Source: Aeromonas rivipollensis (lineage in GTDB: Bacteria > Pseudomonadota > Gammaproteobacteria > Enterobacterales > Aeromonadaceae). From it: DNA of 64,000 nt. The notes under the pieces were generated by a model. It did not search any database and was not told the origin of the DNA. It saw nothing but the letters and a program-made list of their open reading frames with translations. The DNA lies in assembly GCF_010974825.1 (NCBI RefSeq), contig NZ_JAAILA010000007.1, positions 186,001 to 250,000 of the forward strand, given 5' to 3'. A program made the position numbers and the translations under genes. Positions 35,714 to 44,814 of this stretch are shown piece after piece. How positions within the stretch are numbered: the first letter of the stretch is position 1; each line of letters starts with the position of its first letter.

Positions 35714-36679
35714 TTACCACCAGCGTCGATATTTGAGCCAGACCGCCAGCCCGGTCGCCAGCCCCACCAGAGATCCGCAGAAGATCCAGAAGGCGGTCGG
35801 GCTCTCTGCCCCGGGGATGCCACCCAGGTTGATGCCAAACAGGCCGGTCAGGAAGCTGGCGGGCAGGAACATCAGCGCCATCACCGACATCTGGTAGGCA
35901 CGGCGGTTGGTGGCCTCCGCCGTCAGGTTGTTGATCTCGTCCGCCAGCACGGCAGAGCGAGCCACCCCGGCGTCCAGATCGTCCAGCCAGCGGCGCAGTC
36001 GATCGGCGATATCGAGCAGGCGCCGCCTGTCATCCTCATCCAGCCAGGTGAGCTTCTCGTTGGCGAGGCGCGCCACCAGATCCCGCTGGGGAGAGAGGTA
36101 ACGGCGGATCATGATGAGTTGCTTGCGGATCCGCGCCAGTCGGCCGTTGGCGGGCAATTCACGCATCAGCACTATCTCTTCCAGCTCAAGGATCTGATCG
36201 TGCAGCTCCTCGACAAACTCCCCCGCCCTGTCGGTCAGGGCATCGCAGATCTCCACCAGCCAGTCGGCGGTAGAGATGGCGCCGCCCCCCAGCGCCAACT
36301 GCTGGAAGACATCTTTTTCCGACAGCAGGGAGCGACGGCGACTGCTGAGGATGAAATCCGGGGTGATGTAGATGCGCAGCGCCACCATCTCCTCGGGCCT
36401 GTGATCCTTGTTGTGATTGATGCCACGCAGGATCAGCAGCACAGTCTCCCCCATCCGCACCAGCTTGGGCCTGTTGCTCTGGCCGAGCAAGGATTCGCGC
36501 GCGGCGTCATTGAGCAAGGGGGTCTGCAACAGCCAGCGGGCCGCCTCCGGATTGCCGTAATCCAGATGCACCCAGCTGGGCTGGGCTGCCGGGATCTCGC
36601 TGCCTGTGGCCAGCGGGGTCATGCCCCCCTTGCCATCCAGGGTCAGACCATAAATTACGTCACTGGGCACCCGATCCAT
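35714..36679 (-). CDS. zntB: ZntB-like zinc transporter (CorA family)
   Basis: The product has 321 residues, close to E. coli ZntB at 327. A long acidic and helical cytoplasmic domain is followed by two C-terminal membrane helices. The family signature appears as GINLGGIPG between them, instead of the GMN of CorA magnesium channels. ZntB carries zinc across the inner membrane. The start has GGAGACG upstream. It leads a two-gene unit with the MscS-like gene. Confidence 0.94.
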   Translation of the reverse strand: MDRVPSDVIYGLTLDGKGGMTPLATGSEIPAAQPSWVHLDYGNPEAARWLLQTPLLNDAARESLLGQSNRPKLVRMGETVLLILRGINHNKDHRPEEMVALRIYITPDFILSSRRRSLLSEKDVFQQLALGGGAISTADWLVEICDALTDRAGEFVEELHDQILELEEIVLMRELPANGRLARIRKQLIMIRRYLSPQRDLVARLANEKLTWLDEDDRRRLLDIADRLRRWLDDLDAGVARSAVLADEINNLTAEATNRRAYQMSVMALMFLPASFLTGLFGINLGGIPGAESPTAFWIFCGSLVGLATGLAVWLKYRRWW

Positions 36680-36818
36680 CTCGTCTCCTTCTCGTTCATG
36701 CTCAGGCCCCAGCTTACACGAAAGCGGGGGCCGACTCAGCCCCGCACCGGGAAGGGTGCGCCTGTGCTACCATGCCCGCTCTCGTTTTATGCCCGTTTCA
36801 ACTACAGGAAACCATGCC

Positions 36819-37268
36819 ATGCCCATCTGGGTCGATGCCGATGCCTGCCCCATTCCGGTCAAGGAGATCCTCTACCGCGCCGCCCACCGCGCCCAGGTCG
36901 TCACCACGCTGGTGGCCAATCAGGGGCTGCGGGTCCCCCCCTCCCCCTTCATCAAGACCCAACAGGTGGAGAAGGGATTCGATGTGGCGGATCATGTCAT
37001 TGCCCAGCAGGTTCAGCCCGGCGATCTGGTGATCACCGGCGACATACCCCTCGCCTCCTGGGTGATCGATGCCGGCGGCGAGGCGCTCAATCCCCGTGGT
37101 GAGATCTACACCCGCGAGACCATCCAGGCCCGGCTCGGCATGCGCAACTTCATGGAGGAGCTGCGCTCGGCCGGGGTACAGACCGGCGGCCCGGCCCCCT
37201 TCAACGCCGCCGACAAGCAGCGCTTCGCCAATGCCCTCGACAAATGGCTGCTCAAAGGCAAGTTCTAA
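36819..37268 (+). CDS. yaiI: YaiI/YqxD-family DUF188 protein
   Basis: The product has 149 residues. It begins [20 protein letters not shown], the hallmark of the UPF0178/DUF188 family, and includes [12 protein letters not shown] and NPRGEIYT. The acidic residues in this PIN-like fold suggest a nuclease, but no activity is established. The ATG at 36819 has AGGAAA upstream; in-frame extension to 36756 lacks family match. Confidence 0.93.
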   Translation: MPIWVDADACPIPVKEILYRAAHRAQVVTTLVANQGLRVPPSPFIKTQQVEKGFDVADHVIAQQVQPGDLVITGDIPLASWVIDAGGEALNPRGEIYTRETIQARLGMRNFMEELRSAGVQTGGPAPFNAADKQRFANALDKWLLKGKF

Positions 37269-37425
37269 GCCGACGCTAACGGGACCATTGTCGGCATTTT
37301 ATCGCCGCAACATACTGATTTTTTTAAATCACAGCCGGCTAACTCCACCCGATAGGCACCATGCCCTGCCATCGGGACTGGCGTTTGTATTCACCCCCTG
37401 CTGGCTGCTGTGGTTACCGGCCCCA

Positions 37426-37458
37426 AAAAAACAAACCCCTGCCGAGGCAGGGGTTTGT
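37426..37458 (-). terminator. nupC terminator
   Basis: A 13-bp stem (ACAAACCCCTGCC with complement, two-base loop) is followed, read leftward, by seven T. It lies 21 bases after the nupC stop. The remaining bases from 37269 hold nothing recognisable. Confidence 0.9.
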
Positions 37459-37479
37459 CATTGTGATGGCGAGGTGCGA

Positions 37480-38685
37480 TTAGATCATCACACCGGCGAT
37501 CACGGCGGAGAGCAGGCTCACCAAGGTGGAGCCGTACACCAGCTTCAGGCCGAAGCGGGAGACCATGTTGCCCTTCTCTTCGTTCAGCGCCTTCACCGCA
37601 CCGGCGATGATGCCGATGGAGCTGAAGTTGGCGAACGACACCATGAAGATGGAGAGGATGCCGACGGTGCGGGGCGAGAGATCGGCGGCAATCTTGCCCA
37701 GATCCATCATGGCCACGAACTCGTTGGTCACCAGCTTGGTCGCCATAATGGAGCCGGCTTGCAGCGCCTCACCACCCGGGATGCCGAGGATCCAGGCGAT
37801 CGGGTAGAAGAGGTAGCCCATGACGTACTGGAAGTTGACGCCAAACGCCATCTCGAACAGGTAGTTGATCAGGGCGATCAGGGCGATGAAGCCCACCAGC
37901 ATGGCGGCCACTATCACGGCAACGGAGAAACCGGCCATGATGTACTCCCCCAGCATCTCGAAGAAGTTCTCTTTCTTCGGGGTGTGGTGCTCGTCACCCT
38001 CGGCGATGGCCTTCAGGTCGGTGACCGAGTTGTCCGGCTCGTACGGGTTGATGAGCGACAACACGATGAAGGTGCTGAACATGTTGAGCACCAGCGCGGC
38101 CACCACGTAACGCGGTTCGATCAGCTGCATGTAGGCACCGACGATGGACATGGAGACGGTGGACATGGCCGTCGCCGCCAGGGTGTACATCTGCTTCTCG
38201 TTCAGGTGCGGCAGGGTGTTCTTGAGCGCGATGAAGTTCTCGGACTGGCCGACGATCATGGAGCTGATGGCGTTGAAGGACTCCAGCTTGCCCATGCCGT
38301 TGATCTTGGCCAGCACTGTGCCTATGCCACGAATGATGATGGGCAGCAGACGGATGTACTGCAGTATGCCGATCAGCACAGAGATGAAGACGATGGGCAT
38401 CAGCACCATCAGGAAGAAGGAGAAGGCTCCTTCGTTGACCAGGCCACCGAACACGAAGTCGGTCCCCTGCTTGGCAAACTCCATCAGCTTGGTGAAGCCA
38501 GCGGCGAAGCCACCCACGACCGCCAGGCCCACTTCGGAGTTCAGCATGAACCAGGCCAGCGCCAGTTCCACCACCAACAGCTGCCCGATATAGCGCAGCT
38601 TGATCTGTTTCCAGTTGCGGCGGTTTGCCAGCAACGCCAACGCGAGGACCATCACGAGTCCAAGCACAAAGTGAACGTATTCCAT
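37480..38685 (-). CDS. nupC: Concentrative nucleoside transporter NupC
   Basis: NupC imports pyrimidine and adenine nucleosides with protons. The product has 401 residues, as in E. coli (400). Hydrophobic helices and the family motifs are present: [23 protein letters not shown], and [19 protein letters not shown]. Similarity to NupC is stronger than to NupX. The gene is single with a long upstream control region and a terminator. Confidence 0.96.
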   Translation of the reverse strand: MEYVHFVLGLVMVLALALLANRRNWKQIKLRYIGQLLVVELALAWFMLNSEVGLAVVGGFAAGFTKLMEFAKQGTDFVFGGLVNEGAFSFFLMVLMPIVFISVLIGILQYIRLLPIIIRGIGTVLAKINGMGKLESFNAISSMIVGQSENFIALKNTLPHLNEKQMYTLAATAMSTVSMSIVGAYMQLIEPRYVVAALVLNMFSTFIVLSLINPYEPDNSVTDLKAIAEGDEHHTPKKENFFEMLGEYIMAGFSVAVIVAAMLVGFIALIALINYLFEMAFGVNFQYVMGYLFYPIAWILGIPGGEALQAGSIMATKLVTNEFVAMMDLGKIAADLSPRTVGILSIFMVSFANFSSIGIIAGAVKALNEEKGNMVSRFGLKLVYGSTLVSLLSAVIAGVMI

Positions 38686-38752
38686 ACCTGTAGCACCTGA
38701 ATGAATTGTTATTTTTGACCGGCGCCATCATAAAGAATCGTATATTTAAAAA

Positions 38753-38768
38753 TCAGATAGCCATCACA
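38753..38768 (-). promoter_or_regulatory. CRP-like site upstream of nupC
   Basis: Read leftward the site is TGTGATGGCTATCTGA, nine of ten consensus half-site bases, about 70 bases before the nupC start. nupC is CRP/CytR-controlled in E. coli. The surrounding gap 38686-39216 is AT-rich and shows no gene; it also holds the dbpA promoter, which I could not place. Confidence 0.6.
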
Positions 38769-39216
38769 ATCTGGCTCAATAATATGTATGCGAGATAATA
38801 CAAACGTTTTTAAATTAATTAACCATTAACGGTATATTAATCGTGCAACATCAAGTTAAAAATGCCTTATAGAACATGTCGATAGGAATATTCTGATTGC
38901 GCTGACAGCGCCAATGGATATTCCAGTATCATTTTCGCAACACTCCTTCTCATGCACGACACCTATTTCATCCAGGAAATTTAATCAACCAGAATAGAAA
39001 ACGTTTACCCCTGATAAATAATTAGCGAACGACCGCAAACATTCACCAGGTGCCACCCCGGTTGCACCTCTCTGTCGCCACGGGGACGGATGAACCCGCC
39101 CTGAGGTTGCACCGGCTTAAGCGTTCAAAAATCCGCCACATCCGGTGCCACATTCTGGTATGATGCGCGGCCTTAGCGCTCGCGCATCCCCGTTTTCTCC
39201 GAAATAGAGTCCTTTT

Positions 39217-40596
39217 GTGAACAACAGCGAATTTAGCAGCCTCAATCTCTCCCCCGCCCTGCAAGAGAACCTCACCAGCCTGGGTTACCTGCAGATGACC
39301 CCGATCCAGGCCCAGAGCCTGCCCCTGGTACTCGAAGGCAAAGACCTGATCGCCAAGGCCAAAACCGGCAGCGGCAAGACTGCCGCCTTCGCCTTGGGCC
39401 TGCTCTCCCGCCTCAACGTCAACCGTGTCGACGTACAGGCCCTGGTGCTCTGTCCGACCCGCGAGCTGGCGGATCAGGTGGCTCAGGAGATCCGTCGTCT
39501 GGCCCGCGCCCTGCCGAACGTCAAGCTGGTGACCCTGTGTGGCGGCACCCCGACCGCACCTCAGTCCGCCACCCTGAGCTTCGGCGCCCACATCGCCGTC
39601 GGCACCCCGGGTCGTATTCTCAAGCACCTGGAGCAGGGTACCCTGGAGCTCTCCAGCCTGGAGACTCTGGTGCTGGACGAGGCAGATCGCATGCTGGACA
39701 TGGGCTTTGGCGAAGACATCAACCGCGTCATCAGCTATGCCCCCGAGCGCCGTCAGACCCTGCTGTTCTCCGCCACTTATCCGGAGGGGATAGCCCAGAT
39801 GAGCCGCGGTGTGCAGCGCAACCCGGTCGAGGTGAGTGTGGAGTCCCTGCACGAGGGCAGCGCCATCGAACAGAAGCTGTATGAAGTGCCCGCCGGTCAG
39901 CGCCTCGACGCCCTCACCTGGCTGCTCAGCCACTATCAGCCGAGCTCCTGCGTGGTGTTCTGCAACACCAAGCGCGCCTGCAACGACGTGGCCGATCACC
40001 TGGCCGCCAAGGGCTTCTCGGCCCTGGCGCTGAACGGCGATCTGGAACAGCGGGAGCGGGATCAGGTGCTGGTCCGCTTTGCCAACGGCAGCGCCACCAT
40101 ACTGGTCGCGACCGACGTAGCGGCCCGGGGCCTCGACATCAAGGAGCTGGGCGCCGTCATCAACTACGAGCTGACCTATGACCCTGAAGTGCATGTGCAC
40201 CGCATCGGTCGTACCGGTCGTGCCGGCCAGCAGGGCCTGGCCCTGAGCCTCTATCAGCCCAACGAAGCCCAGCGCGTCAACCTGATCGAGGAGTACCAGC
40301 AGGCGCCGATGCCGCTGGGGGATCTCGACACCATAGGCCGCGACATCAAGCCGATAGCCCCGCAGATGGTGACCCTCTCCATCGATGCGGGTCGCAAGAC
40401 CAAGGTGCGGGCCGGTGACATCCTGGGCGCCCTGACCGGCGAAGGTGGCATTGCTGGCGCCGATGTGGGCAAGATCCAGATCTCCGAGCAGTACTCCTAC
40501 GTGGCGGTCAAGCGTCAGGTGGCGAGCGCCGCCCTCAAGCGGCTGCAGGAAGGCAAGATCAAGGGGCGCACCTACCGCGCCCGCAAACTGGGCTAA
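39217..40596 (+). CDS. dbpA: ATP-dependent RNA helicase DbpA
   Basis: DbpA helps assemble the large ribosomal subunit by acting at a 23S rRNA hairpin. The product has 459 residues, like E. coli DbpA (457). The helicase motifs are visible: Q-motif PIQAQSLP, Walker A AKTGSGKT, PTRELA, DEAD, SAT, and HRIGRTGRAG. The C-terminal domain of about 75 residues (KTKVRAGDILGALTGE) is the specific RNA-binding module. Translation starts with GTG at 39217. Confidence 0.96.
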   Translation: MNNSEFSSLNLSPALQENLTSLGYLQMTPIQAQSLPLVLEGKDLIAKAKTGSGKTAAFALGLLSRLNVNRVDVQALVLCPTRELADQVAQEIRRLARALPNVKLVTLCGGTPTAPQSATLSFGAHIAVGTPGRILKHLEQGTLELSSLETLVLDEADRMLDMGFGEDINRVISYAPERRQTLLFSATYPEGIAQMSRGVQRNPVEVSVESLHEGSAIEQKLYEVPAGQRLDALTWLLSHYQPSSCVVFCNTKRACNDVADHLAAKGFSALALNGDLEQRERDQVLVRFANGSATILVATDVAARGLDIKELGAVINYELTYDPEVHVHRIGRTGRAGQQGLALSLYQPNEAQRVNLIEEYQQAPMPLGDLDTIGRDIKPIAPQMVTLSIDAGRKTKVRAGDILGALTGEGGIAGADVGKIQISEQYSYVAVKRQVASAALKRLQEGKIKGRTYRARKLG

Positions 40597-40624
40597 GGTT
40601 CTTCACAGGCCCTTAGCCAGACCA

Positions 40625-40648
40625 CAGGCGCCTGACAGGCGCCTGTTT
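40625..40648 (+). terminator. dbpA terminator
   Basis: CAGGCGCC pairs with GGCGCCTG around TGACA and is followed by TTTC, 28 bases after the dbpA stop. Confidence 0.8.
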
Positions 40649-40686
40649 CATATATTTCGATGCCGCCATGCGGCAAGACAGGCACC

Positions 40687-40977
40687 ATGACCCAAGCAAT
40701 CCAAACCGACGTGAGCTGCCAGAACTGCGAAGCCTGCTGCTGCCGCCTCGAAGTGATGCTCTTTACCGATACCGGCGTGCCGGATCGCTATGTGCTCGAC
40801 AGGGAAGGGGAAATCCCCGTGATGCGCCGGCTGGAAGATGGCTGGTGTGCGGCCTTGGACCGCAACACCATGATGTGCCGCATCTATGAGGTGCGCCCCC
40901 TCATCTGTCGCGAATTCGAGATGGGCGAGCCCGACTGTGTCGACGAGCGGGACAAGTGGTTTATCAAGCTGGAATGA
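40687..40977 (+). CDS. YkgJ-type cysteine-cluster protein
   Basis: The product has 96 residues with the zinc- or iron-chelating YkgJ pattern: CQNCEACCC near the N-terminus, then a cysteine in DGWCAALD, CRIYEVRPLIC in the middle, and a late cysteine in EPDCVDE. The ATG at 40687 begins MTQAIQTDVSCQNC; the upstream in-frame ATG at 40660 lies in the dbpA terminator region. The physiological role of the family is unclear. Confidence 0.88.
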   Translation: MTQAIQTDVSCQNCEACCCRLEVMLFTDTGVPDRYVLDREGEIPVMRRLEDGWCAALDRNTMMCRIYEVRPLICREFEMGEPDCVDERDKWFIKLE

Positions 40978-41010
40978 GACGGGCAGACAAGACGGCCCCG
41001 GGCTGCCGGG

Positions 41011-41418
41011 TCAGCTTACCGGTGTGACGTCGCCGCCGAGCTGCTCCCCCAGCCAGCGGATGGCCGCCGCCTCCTGCTCGAAGTAGCGCACCGTACTGAA
41101 CGGCAACTCGCTGAAGACCTGATCCGCCAGATAGCGTTTGAACCCGCCCACCACCACGACCGCGAGAAAGGCGCAGCCATTGGCGGCGCACCAGCCAAAC
41201 TGCCGACGAAAGCGCGCCAGTACCTCGGGACCGGCGGCCTCGAACTCGGTCGCCACCTCGACGATCCCCCAGGGTGCATCGCGCAATCCTGCGATCTGCT
41301 GGCTGAAGGCAGCCTCATAGGCCATGGCGCCCGCCAGATTGAAGGGACCGCTCGGGCGGCAAATCAGCACCTGCCCCTGTCGCTGCATCTCGAAATGGCC
41401 GTGTGGTTGCAAGTGCAC
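41011..41418 (-). CDS. Hypothetical protein with STAS/SpoIIAA-like pattern
   Basis: The product has 135 residues if it starts at GTG 41418, which follows GGAGGAGGG. The long ATG form from 41583 has no ribosome site and an N-terminus without coding character. The pattern of strand QVLICRPSGPFNLAGAM, helix, and a hydrophobic strand FLAVVVVGGFKRYLADQVF recalls SpoIIAA-like (STAS) folds, but no phospho-site is identifiable. It is convergent with the YkgJ-type gene. Confidence 0.7.
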   Translation of the reverse strand: MHLQPHGHFEMQRQGQVLICRPSGPFNLAGAMAYEAAFSQQIAGLRDAPWGIVEVATEFEAAGPEVLARFRRQFGWCAANGCAFLAVVVVGGFKRYLADQVFSELPFSTVRYFEQEAAAIRWLGEQLGGDVTPVS

Positions 41419-41487
41419 GTCCCCCTCCTCCCCTGAATTTTTCGCCGCGCCGACGCCGCCTGATGTTGCAACAAGGTAAGGATTTAT

Positions 41488-41568
41488 ATGCAAAAAGTCT
41501 ATGGAGCCCAGGCCATCACCGACAGACATCGACGCCAAATGGCACAGTTTCTGTGCGCAACGAAGTGA
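41488..41568 (+). CDS. Possible 26-codon ORF upstream of the PepSY gene
   Basis: ATG 41488 follows AAGGATT with good spacing and opens a 26-residue reading frame beginning MQKVYGAQAITDRHRRQ. It lies in the 258-base gap between two genes. There is no second line of evidence; it may be chance. Confidence 0.25.
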   Translation: MQKVYGAQAITDRHRRQMAQFLCATK

Positions 41569-41589
41569 AGGCGGAGCCAGCATGTTCTG

Positions 41590-41619
41590 TTGCAGTTAAT
41601 AAAACGTTGCTGCTATCAT
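41590..41619 (+). promoter_or_regulatory. Candidate promoter of the PepSY gene
   Basis: TTGCAG (41590-41595) and TATCAT (41614-41619) are separated by 18 bases, about 60 bases before the PepSY start. It is a plausible vegetative promoter. Confidence 0.45.
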
Positions 41620-41677
41620 CCGCGCCAACCAAACATTCCACCAACTGAAACCTTTAGCCTGGGCGCAAGGATCAAAG

Positions 41678-43072
41678 ATGAAGAATCAAGACGCGAGTTA
41701 TTACCAAAGGATCTGGCGCTGGCATTTCTATGCCGGTCTCTTCGTCGCCCCCTTTCTGATCCTGCTCTCCCTCACCGGCATCCTGTACCTGTACAAGCCC
41801 CAGCTCGACAACCTGCTCTACCCCGAGCTGATGAAGGTGGCCCCCGCTACCCAGGCCCTGAGCGCCGATCAACTGCTGGCCAAGGCGAAGATCGCCATGC
41901 CAGATGCCAGCCTGCGCAAATACCTGCCCCCCGTGGCCACCGACGCGAGCGCCCAGCTCATCGTCAATCAGGGTGAGCGCGAGCTGACCCTCTTCATGGA
42001 TCCCGCCAGCGGCGCCCTGCTCGGCACCATGGACAACCAATGGAACCTGCAGGCGGTGGCCCGTGCCCTGCATGCGGAGCTGCTGCTCGGCACCACAGGG
42101 GATCGGCTGATCGAACTGGCCGCCGGCTGGGGCATAGTGCTGCTCGTCAGCGGGCTCTACCTGTGGTGGCCGCGCAAGGGACCCGGCGTAGGGGGCATCC
42201 TCTGGCCCAGAATGAACCAGCGCGGACGCCTCTGGTGGCGCGATCTGCACGCAGTGGTCGGCTTCTGGGGGGCGGGTTTCCTGCTGCTGCTGCTCTTGAG
42301 CGGCATGACCTGGACCGGCTTCTGGGGCGATCAGTTCGCCAACGTCTGGAATCGTTTCCCGGCCGCCATGTGGAACGAGGTGCCCAAATCCGCCCCTCTC
42401 GCCCGCACCCTCAACCATGCCCATGAACAGACTGTGCCCTGGGCCGTCGAGAACACCCCCATGCCGAGCTCGCAGCCGGCGCCGGAAAGCCATGATCACA
42501 GCGCCATGAACCATGGCGGGGAACACGACGGCATGGTCATGGCCAGCCACCGCATCCCCCTGCAACGGGTAGTGGAGATCGCCACTGAGCGCAAGGTTCA
42601 CCCGGGTTACAGCATCACACCGCCGGTCGGTGACACTGGCGTCTATACCATAGCCCTGTTCGCCGATGACCCGCGCAACGACGCCACCCTGCACATCGAT
42701 CAATACAGCGGCAAGGTGCTGGCCGACGTGCGCTGGCAGGATTACGGTCCGGTCGCCAAGACGGTGGAAACCGGCGTCATGCTGCACATGGGCAAGATCT
42801 ACGGCTGGCCCCACCAGCTCGTCATGCTGATCATCTGCCTGATGGTGCTGGCAAGCTCGGTGAGCGGACTCTGGATCTGGTGGAGCCGCCGCCCCAAGGG
42901 CCGGCTCGCCGCCCCGCCCCTGCCCGCCAAGTTGCCCCCCATGGGCGGCGCCATAGCCGTGCTGGTGCTGCTCGGGATCTGCTTCCCCCTGGTGGGCGCT
43001 TCCATGCTGGTCATCTGGCTGCTGGACTGTCTCTTCTTCTCCCGCCGGACCGCCGTGGCGCCAGCCAGCTAA
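41678..43072 (+). CDS. PepSY-associated membrane protein with His/Met-rich loop
   Basis: The product has 464 residues and four main membrane segments, beginning YYQRIWRWHFYAGLFVAP, the classical PepSY_TM start. PepSY-like domains lie in the two large periplasmic loops. A loop at about residues 270-290 reads SHDHSAMNHGGEHDGMVM, rich in histidine and methionine, as in copper-handling proteins. Such proteins are often tied to iron or copper uptake or to flavin reductases, but no partner is adjacent. Ends at a strong terminator. Confidence 0.88.
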   Translation: MKNQDASYYQRIWRWHFYAGLFVAPFLILLSLTGILYLYKPQLDNLLYPELMKVAPATQALSADQLLAKAKIAMPDASLRKYLPPVATDASAQLIVNQGERELTLFMDPASGALLGTMDNQWNLQAVARALHAELLLGTTGDRLIELAAGWGIVLLVSGLYLWWPRKGPGVGGILWPRMNQRGRLWWRDLHAVVGFWGAGFLLLLLLSGMTWTGFWGDQFANVWNRFPAAMWNEVPKSAPLARTLNHAHEQTVPWAVENTPMPSSQPAPESHDHSAMNHGGEHDGMVMASHRIPLQRVVEIATERKVHPGYSITPPVGDTGVYTIALFADDPRNDATLHIDQYSGKVLADVRWQDYGPVAKTVETGVMLHMGKIYGWPHQLVMLIICLMVLASSVSGLWIWWSRRPKGRLAAPPLPAKLPPMGGAIAVLVLLGICFPLVGASMLVIWLLDCLFFSRRTAVAPAS

Positions 43073-43102
43073 GGCCATTCGGCGACGATGGCTGCACACT
43101 GC

Positions 43103-43140
43103 AAACAAGAAGGGCTCCTCATCAGGAGCCCTTCTTGTTT
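43103..43140. terminator. Bidirectional terminator after the PepSY gene
   Basis: AAACAAGAAGGGCTCCT and its complement form a 17-bp stem with a CATC loop and T-rich edges on both strands. It serves the PepSY gene and the convergent small gene. Confidence 0.92.
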
Positions 43141-43150
43141 CATCCCAGCC

Positions 43151-43369
43151 CTATTTCATGGCCTCGACCAGCGCGATGATTTTGCGCGCCTTCTCGAAGT
43201 GGTCGAGTCTCTGGGTCTGGATCCACCAGGTCGCCGCCTCCATCAGCAGTTCGGGATCGTCGTTCCTGTTGGCGAAAAAGGCATAGAAGGAGACGCCCAC
43301 CCCCTCCCCCTTCTGGCCGATCTTCTGGTGGCAGACCTGGATGATTTTCTGTTTGAGTGATTCACGCAT
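43151..43369 (-). CDS. Hypothetical protein, 72 residues
   Basis: A small helical protein beginning MRESLKQKIIQVCHQKIG, with WWIQTQRLDHFEKARKI near the end. It lies 13 bases after the yjiA stop and before a terminator, so it is the last gene of the cstA-ybdD-yjiA run. An AGGA site precedes the ATG. I do not recognise the family. Confidence 0.75.
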   Translation of the reverse strand: MRESLKQKIIQVCHQKIGQKGEGVGVSFYAFFANRNDDPELLMEAATWWIQTQRLDHFEKARKIIALVEAMK

Positions 43370-43382
43370 CTGTCATGTTTCC

Positions 43383-44396
43383 TCAGGCCCGGGCCAGGGC
43401 GAACCCCTCTTCCAGCGCCTCCAGGGGCAGGTAGCGACCGATCACCACCAGCCGCGAGCAGGGCACCTCGTCACCCCAGGGAGAGCCGTAATCGAACCCC
43501 GCCACCCTGTGCACCCCCTGCACTATCAGCCGGCGCGGCTCCCCGGCGATGGCCAGCACTCCCTTGTAGCGCAACATGTCGTTGCCATGCTGCTCTATGC
43601 ACTGCTCCATGAAGGCCCCTATCTTCTTCAAGTCCAGCTCGCCCCCCTCGAACAGGTGGGCCGAGATGACATCCTGCCAGGAGCGGGGCCGGGCCGAGAG
43701 GGGCGCAAACGCCTCGACGCCCTGACCGCCCTCACGCACTATCTTGATGCCTTGGCTTAGGCTCAGCTCGTCGCTGAGGGCGAAGGCATCCAGATCGAGC
43801 CAGAGCCCGGCCGGACACTCCCCCCGCACTATGTCGATGATCTGCGCCTTGGGGTTGATGCCCTGGACTCGCACTATGGCCGCCTCCCGGGTCGCTCCGT
43901 CCACCCTATCTGTCTTGGTGAGCAGGATGCGATCGGCAAAGCCTATCTGGGCCGCCGCCACCGGATGCTCATCCAGCTGGCGGCCTATGTGTTCACAGTC
44001 GACCAGGGTGATGACGGCATCCAGGCGCAAGGCATCGCGCAACTCTTCTTCGACAAAGAAGGTCTGGATGATGGGGGCAGGGTCCGCGAGCCCTGTGGTC
44101 TCGACGATCAACCGCTCGAACCTCAGCTCCCCCGCGGCCCGCCGGGCCAGCAGATCGCTCAGGGCGGCCCGAAATTCACCCCGCACGCTGCAACAGACGC
44201 AGCCGTTGCTGAGCTCCACCACGCTGACCCCCGAGCCTCCCTCCAGCAGGGCACCGTCGATATTGGCGGCGCCAAACTCGTTCTCGAGGATGGCCACGGA
44301 GGCATCGGCATGGTGGCGCAGGAAGTGGTTGAGCAAGGTGGTCTTGCCGGCGCCAAGAAAACCGGTCAGCAGAGTAACCGCTACAGCTTGTGTCAT
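43383..44396 (-). CDS. yjiA: COG0523 GTPase of the YjiA/CobW family
   Basis: The product has 337 residues. The P-loop GFLGAGKTT is at residues 12-20, the metal-binding CxCC motif is in NGCVCCSV, and the guanine-specific TKTD is present. Members are metal chaperone-type GTPases. The ATG at 44396 was preferred to 44405 because AGGA has correct spacing and MTQAVAVTLLTGFLG aligns with YjiA. The 5' end is duplicated upstream (see 44429-44482). It follows ybdD on the same strand. Confidence 0.93.
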   Translation of the reverse strand: MTQAVAVTLLTGFLGAGKTTLLNHFLRHHADASVAILENEFGAANIDGALLEGGSGVSVVELSNGCVCCSVRGEFRAALSDLLARRAAGELRFERLIVETTGLADPAPIIQTFFVEEELRDALRLDAVITLVDCEHIGRQLDEHPVAAAQIGFADRILLTKTDRVDGATREAAIVRVQGINPKAQIIDIVRGECPAGLWLDLDAFALSDELSLSQGIKIVREGGQGVEAFAPLSARPRSWQDVISAHLFEGGELDLKKIGAFMEQCIEQHGNDMLRYKGVLAIAGEPRRLIVQGVHRVAGFDYGSPWGDEVPCSRLVVIGRYLPLEALEEGFALARA

Positions 44397-44530
44397 GTTG
44401 GACATCCTGTGAGGTGGGGATCGTATATCTAGCCGAAACCGAGAAAACCGGTCAGCAGGGTGACCGCTACAGCCTGTGTCATGTTGAGGTCCTGTGGAAA
44501 AAGGGATTATATCCAGCCGGCGCCGAGGCC
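44346..44530. repeat. Tandem duplication of the yjiA 5' end
   Basis: A unit of about 84-86 bp starting at the P-loop codons (GCCGGCGCC on the plus strand) and running through the ATG and leader is present at 44346-44431, again at 44432-44515, and in part at 44516-44530. Copies 1 and 2 share nearly identical coding sequence for the first 15 residues. Confidence 0.85.
44429..44482 (-). CDS. 17-residue upstream ORF copied from yjiA
   Basis: ATG 44482, preceded by AGGACC, opens MTQAVAVTLLTGFLGFG and then stops at TAG. The first 15 residues are those of YjiA; the frame ends within the P-loop. The yjiA ATG comes 32 bases after this stop. It may be translated as a leader peptide, or be a remnant of duplication. 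Confidence 0.5.
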   Translation of the reverse strand: MTQAVAVTLLTGFLGFG

Positions 44531-44557
44531 AGGGCGTGCGCGCTGGTGGTGGCCTAA

Positions 44558-44755
44558 TTAGCAGCAGCGCCCGCCATTCTTGCCGCCGTAGCGGGCATCC
44601 TGGCGTTCGCGAAAGAACTCGTCGTGGCTCATGGGGGTCTGCTCCGGGTGGGTCAGCCGCATGTGCTGCACATAGTTGTCGTAGTCGGGTACGCCCACCA
44701 TCAGCCTGGCGGTCTGCCCCAGATACTTGCCCGCCTTGGCCAGGGTATCAAACAT
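44558..44755 (-). CDS. ybdD: YbdD/YjiX-family small protein
   Basis: The product has 65 residues, the usual size. It contains the conserved [12 protein letters not shown] and [23 protein letters not shown] (quoted in two parts: [12 protein letters not shown] and [11 protein letters not shown]), ending in a double cysteine. A strong AAGGAG site is present. It always accompanies CstA-type carriers; its role is unclear. Confidence 0.94.
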   Translation of the reverse strand: MFDTLAKAGKYLGQTARLMVGVPDYDNYVQHMRLTHPEQTPMSHDEFFRERQDARYGGKNGGRCC

Positions 44756-44814
44756 GCTTGCTCCTTGTTCGCCGTCGATGAGGGGCCGGCACCCTGGGGT
44801 GCCGGCCTGCTGAC

